The notes under the pieces: model-generated
Databases searched by the model: none
Seen by the model: only the letters and a program-made list of their open reading frames with translations
What the model was told of the DNA's origin: nothing
Assembly: GCF_017571495.1 (NCBI RefSeq)
Contig: NZ_JAGETZ010000009.1
Span: 124,001 to 188,000, forward strand
Direction of reading: 5' to 3'
Source: Hymenobacter negativus
Lineage (GTDB): Bacteria; Bacteroidota; Bacteroidia; Cytophagales; Hymenobacteraceae
Length of the DNA: 64,000 bases
Position numbers and translations under genes: made by a program
Shown: positions 43,038 to 52,078 of the stretch, one piece after another
How the letters are laid out: each line of letters begins with the position of its first letter
Numbering within the stretch: position 1 is the stretch's first letter

Positions 43038-43563
43038 TGTCGGGTGGCGCCGTTGAAACTACGCTTCAGCTTGGGTTAAGTACAGGTGCCGGCTTGAATA
43101 GTACTATTTGATTTTGGGTTTTATCATCGACTGGATTATTGCTGATAGAAAGGAAGAATAGGAGTGAGGGGGCTGACGATGCAATTGACTAACAAGATTT
43201 TGTCATTACAATCTATGCACACGATTCCGCAATCGTGTGCGATAGGGAAAGTTGGATTTTAATAAAAATTCAGACTGATGCTGCTTGCGAGTTGCTATAC
43301 CTTCCGAAGTAAATCCCTCTTAGAACCAACTAGGGCGCAATCAGGGCAAGTGCTGCCAAGGTATATGCTTGGTTAAAGCAATTGAACTTTCGCCGGAAAC
43401 GATTGCGAAGTGCCTTGCATAGTGTTCTGCTTGCGGCCATAGTCCTTTTCCCTCATTCTTAAACCTGAGCCTGCCTATGAGAAGATGCAGCTGACCCTCG
43501 TAACTGCTACCACGCCAACCTACCCATACCAACCTCCCATTTCTTTAACCCACCCAATAGAAC
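43038..43563. other. Long non-coding leader region before the esterase gene
   Basis: About 525 bases, AT-richer than the surroundings, with no convincing gene. It presumably holds the promoter of the 43564 gene. I could not identify a specific operator. Confidence 0.4.
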
Positions 43564-46500
43564 ATGAAAGCAAAAAGTACGATGCTGGCCCTCGCGCTGA
43601 ACTTCAGCAGCCTGGGCTTATTCGCACAAGCCCCGCTTGTGTACAGTGCTGAAAATACCGGGGCCGCCAGCTGCACCGCGCCGTCCTTGCCGAGCTTCAG
43701 CCAATTGCCGGCCATCGAGCCGCTGCCCGACCCCTTTATGTGGGCCAACGGCAGCGGACGCTCCACCCGGTTCAGCGATTGGGAGTGCCGACGCAACGAA
43801 ATCCGGGCCCAGATTGAGAATTACGAAATCGGGACCAAACCCACCAAGCCGCAGAACATTACGGCCAGCTACGCCGCCGGCGTGCTGACGGTGAACGTGA
43901 CCGAGAACGGGCAAACCCTGACCCTGACCTCGCAGGTGTCGCTGCCATCGGGCAACGGCCCGTTTCCGGCCATCATCGGCATGAACAGCGCTTCCGGCAG
44001 CGTGCCGGCCAGCGTATTTACCGGCCGTAACATTGCCCGCATCACCTTCAACCACGACCAGGTGACGCGGTACGGCAACCCGCAGCTATCGGACCCCTAC
44101 TACCGGCTGTATCCCAACCAGACGCTGGCCAATTCGGGCCAGTACAGTGCCTGGGCCTGGGGCGTGAGCCGCATCATCGACGGCCTGGAGCTGGTGCAGG
44201 CCAGCCTGCCCATCGATTTGCAGCACCTGGGCGTGACGGGCTGCTCCTATGCGGGCAAGATGGCGCTGTTCTCCGGCGCTTTCGATGAGCGCATTGCCCT
44301 CACCATTGCACAGGAATCGGGCGGTGGCGGCGCGCCGGCTTGGCGCGTTTCCGAAACGCTGGGAGCCGTGGAAAAGCTGGGCGCCACCGACTACCGCTGG
44401 TTCCGCGACGACATGCAGCAATTTGCCGGCACCAACGTGGCCAAGCTGCCCGAAGACCACCACGAGCTGATGGCCATGATTGCTCCGCGTGCCCTGCTGG
44501 TGACCGGCAACACGGACTTTGAGTGGCTGGCCAACCCGGCCGCGTACGTTTCGGCCCGGGCCGCCCACGAGGTGTGGAAGCAGTTCGGCATCGGCGACCG
44601 GTTTGGGTTCTACATCGATGGCGGGCACGGCCACTGCGCCGTGCCTGCTACCCAGGTGCCGGCCATGCAGGCTTTTGTCGATAAGTTCCTGGCGGGCAAT
44701 ACCTCCGTCAATACCAACATCACGGTGCATCCCTACCCGCTGATAAACTACCAGCGCTGGTACCAGTGGTGGGGCACCGGCAACCCCGTGCTGCCGCCAC
44801 TGCCGCCCGAGCCGCTGGGCAAAAGAATCTGGCTGGAAGCCGAGTGCGCCACGTTAGGGTCGAGCTGGGATGTGGTGGCCGATACATCGGCCGCCGCCGG
44901 CGCTTACGTGAAAGTGAAAAGTGGCCTGAGCAGTCCGGCCGCCGCGCCTTCCGGGGCCATGTCCTTCCTCACAACGCCTTTCACCATCGACAGCGCCGGT
45001 ACTTATAATTTCCTGGCCCGGCTGAACGTCCCCGTTGGGGAAGACTACGGCTACTGGCTGAAAATTGACGGTGGGACTTTCCAATCCGTTAGCAGCCAGC
45101 TGGCAACCAATCCGGGCTTCGAAAGCGGCTTGTCCGGCTGGTCCACGGTTAACGCGACCGGGGCGACCATCTCGGCCAATACCGTAGCGGCCGATGCCCA
45201 CAGCGGCACCGGCTCGATGAAAGTAGTGAACCCCACGGCCCAGCCCGGCAACCAGTGGCGGGTGCAGGTGTCGAGCGCGGCCTTCCCGACGACCATCGGC
45301 AAGCAGTATGTGATTTCGTATTGGGTGAAAGCGGCGGCCCCGGGGGGCTCCATCCGGCTGTCCAGCGGGCCTTCCAGCCCGCAGTACCAGGGCGACCAGG
45401 CTATTGGTACGGCCTGGCAGCAGGTGACCTGGACCATCACGGCCAGCCTGACGTCCACCACTTTCCTGTTTGACATGGGGCAGGTGGCCAACACCTACTT
45501 TATTGACGATGTCAGCGTGAAGGAAGTGGGCGGAACCGCCGGCTGGCGCTGGGTAAAGCTGCGCGATGCCGCCCTGAGTGTCGGCCCGCACACGCTTACC
45601 ATTGGCTACAATACCGGCGGCGGTACCGGCCTCGACAAGCTGCTGGTTACCTCTTCCAGCCTGACCATCACGGGAAAGGGCCTGGCCGCCGATAACTGCA
45701 AAACGGCCCAGACCATTGCCTTCGGGGCCCTGGCCACCAGGCTGTACGGGGATGCAGATTTCACCCTCGCGGCCACTTCCAGCTCCGGCCTGCCCATTAC
45801 CTACCTCAGCTCCGACCCCTCGGTGGCTACCGTGACCAATGGCGTGGTGCACCTGCTCAAGGCCGGCAGCACCACCATCACGGCCTTGCAGGCCGGCAAC
45901 GCCACGTACCAGTCGGCCGCCGTGAGCCAGGTGCTGACCGTGACCCCGGTGCAGGTGAGCGTGCTCTACCAGAACGGCGACGCGCAGCCGAGCGACAACT
46001 ACATCCGGCCCAACCTGCAGCTGGTAAACGGCGGCACCGCGGCCATTCCCTACCAGGAGCTGACGGTGCGCTACTGGCTGACCCCCGAAACCACCGGGGC
46101 TGTGGCGGCCGACGTGAGCTGGGCCGAGCTGGGCACCAGTCAGGTGGGTGTGAGCTACAAAACGCTGCCGCCCGCGCTGCAAGGCGCTTACGGCTACGTG
46201 GAGTATTCCTTCCTGCCCGGCGCCGGCAGCCTGGCCGCCGGTGCCAACTCGGGTGTGATTCTCTCGAACCTGCACCAGGCCAGCTGGGGCGATTTTGAGG
46301 AAACCAACGACTACTCCTACGCCACGAACACGACCTACCTGCCCAACAGCCGCATTGCGGTGTACCGCAACGGCATGCTGATTGCCGGCACCGAGCCGAG
46401 CACGCCTGTAGTGGCTAGCTACGCCTTCAAAGGCTTTGCCGAAAACCGGAGCGCTGCCCTGACCACCAACAGCCTCCAGTTGGGGCTGCAGGTGAACAAC

Positions 46501-47184
46501 CTGAGCAACGTGCCCGTGGCCTACAGCGACCTGAGCGTGCGCTACTGGCTGAGCCCGGACGGCACATCGCCGATGGCCGCAGCAGTTACGTACGCCCCGA
46601 TTGGGGCCGGCAACACGACGGTAAGCACCGGCCAAAAGGGAACCGAAACTTACCTGGAGCTGGGCTTTGCGCCGGCGCTGGGCATGCTGGCGCCCCTCGG
46701 CACCACGGGCGAAGTGCTGGTGAGCGTCAACAAAGCCGACTGGTCCAGCTTCAGCCAGGCCAACGACTATTCCTACCAGCCCGTGGGTCCGCTGGCCGAA
46801 AACAGCCACGTCACGGTGTACTACAAAGGCCAGCTGCTATACGGTACGGAGCCGGGCACGGCAACGGTAGCCGCCCGTGGCACTGGTGCGAGCCCGGCCC
46901 CCGCTACGGCCGCCGCCAGCCAAAGCGCCCTGCTGGAAACCTATCCCAACCCCGTAGCCTCGGAGGCAACCGTGCAGTTTAAGCCGGTGCAGGCCGGCCA
47001 GGCCTTGGTGCAGGTCTACAATTCACTCGGCCAGCTGGTGACGACCCTCTACGACGGTACCGTGGAAGAGGGCCGCGCCTATCAGCTGCCGTTTGCTGCC
47101 CAGTCGCTCGCCAATGGCCTGTATGAGTGTCGCCTGGTGCTCAACGGGAAGAAGCTGTCGAAGCGCATGGTCATTAGCCACTAG
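43564..47184 (+). CDS. CE15-like glucuronoyl esterase with CBMs and T9SS sorting domain
   Basis: A 1206-residue secreted enzyme. A short signal peptide (to ~22) precedes the CE15-like esterase domain (~45-380), with Ser228 in GVTGCSYAGKMALF, a glutamate in AQESGGGG (251) and His in IDGGHGHC (355/357). A CBM6-like domain (~420-695) is interrupted by a CBM4/9-like insert (~509-654, ATNPGFESGLSGWS to FIDDVSVKEV). Then follow a bacterial Ig-like domain (~715-793) and two CBM3-like domains (~797-945, ~950-1100). A type IX secretion C-terminal sorting domain (~1123-1206, LLETYPNPVASEATV) ends it. It probably cleaves lignin-glucuronoxylan esters; the family motif is usually GCSRxGK, here GCSYAGK. 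Confidence 0.85.
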   Translation: MKAKSTMLALALNFSSLGLFAQAPLVYSAENTGAASCTAPSLPSFSQLPAIEPLPDPFMWANGSGRSTRFSDWECRRNEIRAQIENYEIGTKPTKPQNITASYAAGVLTVNVTENGQTLTLTSQVSLPSGNGPFPAIIGMNSASGSVPASVFTGRNIARITFNHDQVTRYGNPQLSDPYYRLYPNQTLANSGQYSAWAWGVSRIIDGLELVQASLPIDLQHLGVTGCSYAGKMALFSGAFDERIALTIAQESGGGGAPAWRVSETLGAVEKLGATDYRWFRDDMQQFAGTNVAKLPEDHHELMAMIAPRALLVTGNTDFEWLANPAAYVSARAAHEVWKQFGIGDRFGFYIDGGHGHCAVPATQVPAMQAFVDKFLAGNTSVNTNITVHPYPLINYQRWYQWWGTGNPVLPPLPPEPLGKRIWLEAECATLGSSWDVVADTSAAAGAYVKVKSGLSSPAAAPSGAMSFLTTPFTIDSAGTYNFLARLNVPVGEDYGYWLKIDGGTFQSVSSQLATNPGFESGLSGWSTVNATGATISANTVAADAHSGTGSMKVVNPTAQPGNQWRVQVSSAAFPTTIGKQYVISYWVKAAAPGGSIRLSSGPSSPQYQGDQAIGTAWQQVTWTITASLTSTTFLFDMGQVANTYFIDDVSVKEVGGTAGWRWVKLRDAALSVGPHTLTIGYNTGGGTGLDKLLVTSSSLTITGKGLAADNCKTAQTIAFGALATRLYGDADFTLAATSSSGLPITYLSSDPSVATVTNGVVHLLKAGSTTITALQAGNATYQSAAVSQVLTVTPVQVSVLYQNGDAQPSDNYIRPNLQLVNGGTAAIPYQELTVRYWLTPETTGAVAADVSWAELGTSQVGVSYKTLPPALQGAYGYVEYSFLPGAGSLAAGANSGVILSNLHQASWGDFEETNDYSYATNTTYLPNSRIAVYRNGMLIAGTEPSTPVVASYAFKGFAENRSAALTTNSLQLGLQVNNLSNVPVAYSDLSVRYWLSPDGTSPMAAAVTYAPIGAGNTTVSTGQKGTETYLELGFAPALGMLAPLGTTGEVLVSVNKADWSSFSQANDYSYQPVGPLAENSHVTVYYKGQLLYGTEPGTATVAARGTGASPAPATAAASQSALLETYPNPVASEATVQFKPVQAGQALVQVYNSLGQLVTTLYDGTVEEGRAYQLPFAAQSLANGLYECRLVLNGKKLSKRMVISH

Positions 47185-47210
47185 AGGTAGCTAATACTGC
47201 CTAGCACTTG

Positions 47211-47283
47211 TACCCCGAAGCTGCGCTTCGGCTCGCGTTGAGCTACTAAACTCATCCGCGGGCCGAGGCAAAGCTTCGGGGTA
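47211..47283. repeat. CCCCGAAGC inverted repeat
   Basis: TACCCCGAAGCTGCGCTTCG (47211) pairs imperfectly with the reverse of CGCGGGCCGAGGCAAAGCTT...GGGGTA (47257-47283). It sits between the esterase and topoisomerase genes and may also act as a terminator. Confidence 0.65.
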
Positions 47284-47408
47284 TCCGTTTTAAAGACTAT
47301 GCTCGCCGGACAGGCTAAGCAGGTGGGTTGAATAAAAATAAGCAACTGCGTTCGTCGCGAAGCTTAACATTTGCGTAAGAAGGGGCAACTTCTTTTCCTT
47401 ATCTCAAA

Positions 47409-48530
47409 ATGCCCACCGCCACTGCCGCCCGCCCTAAAACCCGTAAGAAGACGCTGCTGCCACAAGACGAGGCGCATATTGTGTACAAAGACCCCGCCCG
47501 CCAGGCCGAAATGGCGGGCCTGCGCTACGCCACCGACCAGGGTGCGGGCATCACGCGCAAGCCCACGCGGGCCGGACACTTCACCTACCATGACGCCAAG
47601 GGCCAGAAAATAACCGACCCGAAAACGCTGGACCGCATCTCTGGCTTCGTTATTCCGCCGGCCTGGACGGAGGTCTGGATTTCGCCCTCGCCCAACACCC
47701 ATTTGCAGGTGACGGGCCACGATGCCCTCGGCCGCAAGCAGTACCGCTACCACCCGGCCTGGGACGAAATGCGCAGCCTAACCAAGTTCTCTCGCCTGCG
47801 CACTTTTGGTGAGAAGCTCGTGCCCTTGCGCGAGCAGTTGGCCAAAGACCTGCGTCGCCCCGCCTTAGACCGGGAGAAAGTGGTAGCGCTGGTGCTCACG
47901 CTCATGGATCAGTCGTTCATTCGCATCGGCAACAAGGAGTACGCCAAAAAGAACGGCAAAACCAAGCCCAGCTACGGCCTGAGCACCCTGCAAGACAAGC
48001 ATGTGGCCATCGATGGCGCCGACGTGAACTTTAACTTTGTGGGCAAAAAAGGCGTGGCGCACGATGTAACCTTGCACGATGCCCGCCTGGCACGGCTGGT
48101 GCGCAAGTGCAAGGAAATTCCGGGCCAGCACCTCTTCCAATACTACTCGGCCGATGGCCAGCGCCACGCCCTCGAATCGGGCGACGTGAACGAGTACCTG
48201 CACCGCCACACCGGCCTGCAGCTCTCGGCCAAGGACTTTCGCACCTGGGGCGGCACTGTGAAAATGGTGGGCTGCCTGGAAGCCGTGCTCGATGAGGAGC
48301 CGGACCTGGCCCCTGAAAAAGTCATCAAAAAAGCCGTGAAGGAAGTGGCCACCGGCTTGGGCAACACCCCCACCGTGTGCTCGAAATACTACATCCACCC
48401 GCAGGTAGTAGAGCTATTCAAGTCCGGCCAGCTCATTGAATACCTGCGTAAGCACGACGCCGAAGCAAAAGCCGGCGACCTGCTCTCGCCCACCGAGCGG
48501 CTGGTGCTGAAGATGCTGGAACAGGCGTAA
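47409..48530 (+). CDS. DNA topoisomerase IB
   Basis: A 373-residue bacterial type IB topoisomerase that relaxes supercoils by a transient 3'-phosphotyrosyl link. N-terminal sequence includes GLRYATDQGAGITRKPT and RISGFVIPPAWTEVWISPSP. The catalytic region shows RIGNKEYAKKNGKTKPSYGL, TWGGTV and the tyrosine motif VCSKYYIHP. It is a stand-alone gene with a terminator. Confidence 0.95.
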   Translation: MPTATAARPKTRKKTLLPQDEAHIVYKDPARQAEMAGLRYATDQGAGITRKPTRAGHFTYHDAKGQKITDPKTLDRISGFVIPPAWTEVWISPSPNTHLQVTGHDALGRKQYRYHPAWDEMRSLTKFSRLRTFGEKLVPLREQLAKDLRRPALDREKVVALVLTLMDQSFIRIGNKEYAKKNGKTKPSYGLSTLQDKHVAIDGADVNFNFVGKKGVAHDVTLHDARLARLVRKCKEIPGQHLFQYYSADGQRHALESGDVNEYLHRHTGLQLSAKDFRTWGGTVKMVGCLEAVLDEEPDLAPEKVIKKAVKEVATGLGNTPTVCSKYYIHPQVVELFKSGQLIEYLRKHDAEAKAGDLLSPTERLVLKMLEQA

Positions 48531-48553
48531 TAGCGTGCTGGGAATGAGTAGGT

Positions 48554-48608
48554 AACAAGACGTCCCGCCGAGCGCAGCCGAAGTAGCGCTCAGCGGGACG
48601 TTTTGTTT
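48554..48608. terminator. Bidirectional terminator
   Basis: The stem AACAAGACGTCCCGC / GCGGGACGTTTTGTT has an extended inner stem (GAGCGC / GCGCTC). It lies between the convergent topoisomerase and first kinase-like lipoprotein genes. Confidence 0.8.
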
Positions 48609-48616
48609 GTACCTGG

Positions 48617-50161
48617 CTACTCCTCCGGTGGCGTATCGAATGCCTGCCCAGCCGAGACGCTTTCTTGTATGAACCGGATGCCTTTACTGCTTCTCGCGGC
48701 TTGCATCTCATCAGCACCTGCTCCGCCGAAAACACGGATTGCAGGCTTCCGGCCAGGTTTGTTGCCGTGTTCCTCGACGGCGAAAACATCATTTCCGCCC
48801 AAGCCTTCGATTTGGATACGCTGGGTTTCAGTTGGTAGAAACGCCCGCCGGTAAAGCACGGGGGCCGCCACGGCGGTCTGGACCGTCACCACCGTTGAGT
48901 CGGCGTAGCGATGGATGGTGAAGCGCTCGGCCTGGGCCGTGCCGCCGATGCGTGGCCGCCGGGCCAGCTGCTGATAAAATGCATCAGCCAGGTCCGGCAG
49001 CTTGTCACGCCGGGTTTGTAGCGCCGCAATGGTGCGCGGACCTTCCAGGGCGAAGGCGGGGGCCGGCAGCCGGTGCACCGCCCGCGTGATAAGCGTATCG
49101 GGCAGCTGCTGTTGCATGGCCAGTGCCGTGGCCCGGAACTGGGCCCGATTAAGCTCATTCAGCCCGCGCTGGTCGAGGTAGTGACCGGAGCTCATCAGGC
49201 CGGTTAGGTTCTTGTAGCGTGGAGCAAACGTGACCCAGTGGCGTAATGCCAGGCGGCTCACCAGCCAGCCCAGTACGCCATCATCGAGGCGATAGAACAC
49301 CATGTCGCGGTCTTTAGGCAGCGGCAGAAGCGTGGCGTGGCCAGTTTTGGTGGGACGGGTGAGGGACCAGCTCCACTGGCCGGGGTGGCGGTCCCAGTCG
49401 CCCATCCAGCCATCGAGCAGGCGGGCCCGCAGCAGCGCAGGCTGGTCAAATTGAGTTGCAGAGTTCGTGAAAACGGCATTAAATGCTTTGGTGCTGTTAA
49501 TCACGGATGAGGGAGCTGGCTGGCGTGCCGGCAGCGGTGCGGCTTTCTCTTCCAGCAAGCCCAACTGGCCCCGAAAGTGGCGGAGTGAATCGGTCTGAAA
49601 CGCCGGGTCGTCGGCCCGCACGTAGAACAGGCGCGGGTTGGCGTGGGGCACGCCCACCGCTTCGGCCAGCACTGGCACGGTCAGGCTGGCGTAGGGATTG
49701 GTGGCGGAAATATTGTCGCGTAGCGCATTTACCAGAAACGTACCGCGCAGCCACTGTGGCGTGGCCCGAATGGGGTCTTTGTCGACGGTCCGGACCACGT
49801 AGGCATGGCCGTCGGTGGTGGTCAGGGCCAGGCTGGTGCTATTGAAACCGCCACCTACTTTGCCCGGCTTCAGGCCACCAAGCTGCGCCTTGGGTAGGTG
49901 CAGAACCGGTACCGCAACCGGGGCGGCCCAGGTAGGGCGGTGGTGCCTGCCCACCAGGGCATTATAAAGGCCGCCGTGTCGGGCGTATTGGCGGCCGGCG
50001 GTGGCTCCACGCACGCTGTCGGCCGAAGCGGAGAGGGGCTGGGCGGCATTGGGCCGCGCATCGGGTTGGAAAAACTGCTGCCGGACGCAGCCAGTGCCCA
50101 ACAACAGGGAGCCCAAAGTGCCCGCTATCGGGAATAGAATACGCAAGCGGGACGTGGTCAA
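48617..50161 (-). CDS. Kinase-like lipoprotein, paralog 1
   Basis: A 514-residue lipoprotein. The leader MTTSRLRILFPIAGTLGSLL ends with LGTGC. The shared body contains VVRTVDKDPIRATP with a possible ATP-binding Lys, LGLLEEK, RARLLDGWMGDWDRHPGQW and LPLPKDRDMVFYRLDDG, then the C-terminal IQIEGLGGNDVFAVE. The pattern LxGDWDRHxxQW followed by PKDRDxxFxxxDDG resembles the catalytic loop and metal-binding DxG of atypical kinases (FAM20/CotH/HipA type). Kinase function is inference. It has two paralogs upstream in this window. No family name can be given with certainty; relatives may be fused to outer-membrane barrels. Confidence 0.7.
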   Translation of the reverse strand: MTTSRLRILFPIAGTLGSLLLGTGCVRQQFFQPDARPNAAQPLSASADSVRGATAGRQYARHGGLYNALVGRHHRPTWAAPVAVPVLHLPKAQLGGLKPGKVGGGFNSTSLALTTTDGHAYVVRTVDKDPIRATPQWLRGTFLVNALRDNISATNPYASLTVPVLAEAVGVPHANPRLFYVRADDPAFQTDSLRHFRGQLGLLEEKAAPLPARQPAPSSVINSTKAFNAVFTNSATQFDQPALLRARLLDGWMGDWDRHPGQWSWSLTRPTKTGHATLLPLPKDRDMVFYRLDDGVLGWLVSRLALRHWVTFAPRYKNLTGLMSSGHYLDQRGLNELNRAQFRATALAMQQQLPDTLITRAVHRLPAPAFALEGPRTIAALQTRRDKLPDLADAFYQQLARRPRIGGTAQAERFTIHRYADSTVVTVQTAVAAPVLYRRAFLPTETQRIQIEGLGGNDVFAVEEHGNKPGRKPAIRVFGGAGADEMQAARSSKGIRFIQESVSAGQAFDTPPEE

Positions 50162-50291
50162 AAGCTAAACAGAAATAAGGCTGGGCTTTGAACGGCCACG
50201 GACGGAAAAAAGCTGAAGGGTGACGTATAAATCAGTGGTTGGGTTGAGGCCTCTCGTCCGCACCCTTTGCGTACTGCTGGCAGTCCTGTCA

Positions 50292-51905
50292 TTATTTATG
50301 CTCAACCGGGGTGTGGCGGCGGCGCGAAAGATAGGGCTCTTGCTGCCGGCTGGCGGCCGTGAGCTTGGAAACTTCCCGGGGGTAGAGTTTCAGGCGGCGG
50401 GCGCTGCCTTGGGGCAGTAATTGGTTGTTGCCCTCGCCGCCGTACAGTTGCAGGCGGATGGCGCGGCCGCCGCCAATGGTGTTTACCTCAAATATATCGT
50501 CGCCGCCCAGGCCGTCGAGGGTCAGGGTGTGGGTTTCGGCGGTGAAGTAGGTGCGTCGGAAACGCAGCGAATCGGAAGTAGTAGGCACGTGCCGGGTAGA
50601 GGAAAACACGCGCACGGTGGTCGAATCGGGGTAGCGGTTTACTACGAAACGCTCGGCAAAAGCGCTGCCGCCCAGGTTGGGCTCGCGGGCCAGCTCCAGG
50701 TAGTAGGCATCGGCGGCCTGGGGCAGGGCCTGGCGGCGGGCCTTGAGGTAGTTGCCGATGCGGACGCCTTCGAGGGCGAACACGGCGTGCGGCAGGCGGT
50801 GCGTGGCGCGTTCGATGAGAGAGTCGGGAAGGCGGCGCTGCAAGTCGGTGGCCATGCGTTGAAAATCGGCCCGCGTGAGTTGCGCAAGGGCGCGCTGGTC
50901 GATAAACTCGGCCTGGTAGACAAGGCCTGGCAGATAGCCGTAGTGCTCCCGAAACGTGTGGAACTGCGGCGCAATAAAGCGCCGCGAGGCCAGCCAGGGC
51001 ACCAGACCATCATCGAAACGGAAATATACCTGGTCCCGGTCTTTGGGAATGGGTTGGAAGCGGACCAGCCCGTTGTTCTCCGGAAACGTGGCCCAGTCCC
51101 ATTGTCGCTCGTGACGGTCCCAGTCGCCAATCAGCATGTCGAGCAGCCGCGCCCGCAAAAAAGCCGGCTGGTCGAAGTAATAGGCCGGATGGAAATACAC
51201 CTTTTTTAGCACGGTTTCACCGCCCACGAAATTGGTGACGCCAGCCAAATCCGGCGTGGCTGATGCTACTTCTTCGTACTTCTCTTCCAGCAGCGCCAGC
51301 TTGCCCCGAAACCGCTCCGACATTTCGCCTAGGCCGGTTTCATCGGGCCGCACATACACCAGGCGCGGGCGGGTGTGGGGTACGCCGGCCGCCTGGGCCA
51401 GCGGCGGCACCGTGAGGGCCCCGTAGGGCATGGCTGCTGAGGTGGCATCACGGACGGCATTCAGCAAAAAGGTGGGCCGCAGCACCTTGGGTAGGGTTTT
51501 GCTGGGGTCTTTGTCGAGGGCGCGCAGGGCGTATTCGCGTTCCTGGCGGCCTTCCAGCGTCATGCTGATGCTTTGGAAGCCGCCGCCGGGTTTGCCGGGC
51601 TTCAGGCCGCCGGGCGCAGCCGTGGCCAGGCGCAGGACGGGTGCCGTGACGGGGGCGGCCCACACCTTGCGGTAGTGTCGGCCCCAGAACCAGTAGTAAA
51701 CCCCTGAATGCTTGTTGTATTGGCGGCCGGCCGTGGCCAGAACGGAATCGGCGGTGGGGGGTAGGGCCTGCGCACTGCCAGGACCCACGCGGGCATCGGG
51801 CTGGAAAAAATGACGACGGGAGCAGCCGGTAGTGGCCAGCCCCACACCCAGCAGCACGGGCAAGTAGCAGCAAAGGCGGGGCAGATGAGCAAAGAAATGA
51901 GGCAT
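50292..51905 (-). CDS. Kinase-like lipoprotein, paralog 2
   Basis: A 537-residue lipoprotein with leader MPHFFAHLPRLCCYLPVLLG and lipobox ATTGC. It aligns over its length with paralog 1: YRKVWAAPVTAPVLRLATAA, YALRALDKDPSKTLPK, LALLEEKYEE, RARLLDMLIGDWDRHERQW, PIPKDRDQVYFRFDDG and LDGLGGDDIFEVN. All presumed active-site positions are intact, and it has the fullest motif set of the three. It lies 130 bases upstream of paralog 1 on the same strand, so the two may form an operon. Confidence 0.7.
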   Translation of the reverse strand: MPHFFAHLPRLCCYLPVLLGVGLATTGCSRRHFFQPDARVGPGSAQALPPTADSVLATAGRQYNKHSGVYYWFWGRHYRKVWAAPVTAPVLRLATAAPGGLKPGKPGGGFQSISMTLEGRQEREYALRALDKDPSKTLPKVLRPTFLLNAVRDATSAAMPYGALTVPPLAQAAGVPHTRPRLVYVRPDETGLGEMSERFRGKLALLEEKYEEVASATPDLAGVTNFVGGETVLKKVYFHPAYYFDQPAFLRARLLDMLIGDWDRHERQWDWATFPENNGLVRFQPIPKDRDQVYFRFDDGLVPWLASRRFIAPQFHTFREHYGYLPGLVYQAEFIDQRALAQLTRADFQRMATDLQRRLPDSLIERATHRLPHAVFALEGVRIGNYLKARRQALPQAADAYYLELAREPNLGGSAFAERFVVNRYPDSTTVRVFSSTRHVPTTSDSLRFRRTYFTAETHTLTLDGLGGDDIFEVNTIGGGRAIRLQLYGGEGNNQLLPQGSARRLKLYPREVSKLTAASRQQEPYLSRRRHTPVEHK

Positions 51906-52078
51906 CCGGGAAAAAAGGCAGGCGGGAGTGTGCCTTTAACGCAGCCGGGGCGCAAAGGTGGGCAATGAGGGAAAATGCGCGGCGCATAACCGTGGCCGTC
52001 GCATTGCGGTATATGTCAGTAAGAACACCAGGTTTTGGTTTGCTCAGTGGCGCACAGGCCCTGCATTATTTGCCCCTT

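Noticed and set aside
43341..43532. 63-codon minus-strand frame in the long leader
   Set aside because: No recognisable motif, and it sits alone in AT-rich non-coding DNA.
44854..46809. 651-codon minus-strand open frame
   Set aside because: Lies antisense to the esterase gene, whose domains are unmistakable; GC-rich third positions create long antisense frames.
50220..50420. 66-codon plus-strand frame with a hydrophobic start
   Set aside because: Its 3' half is antisense to paralog 2 and the frame shows no domain.
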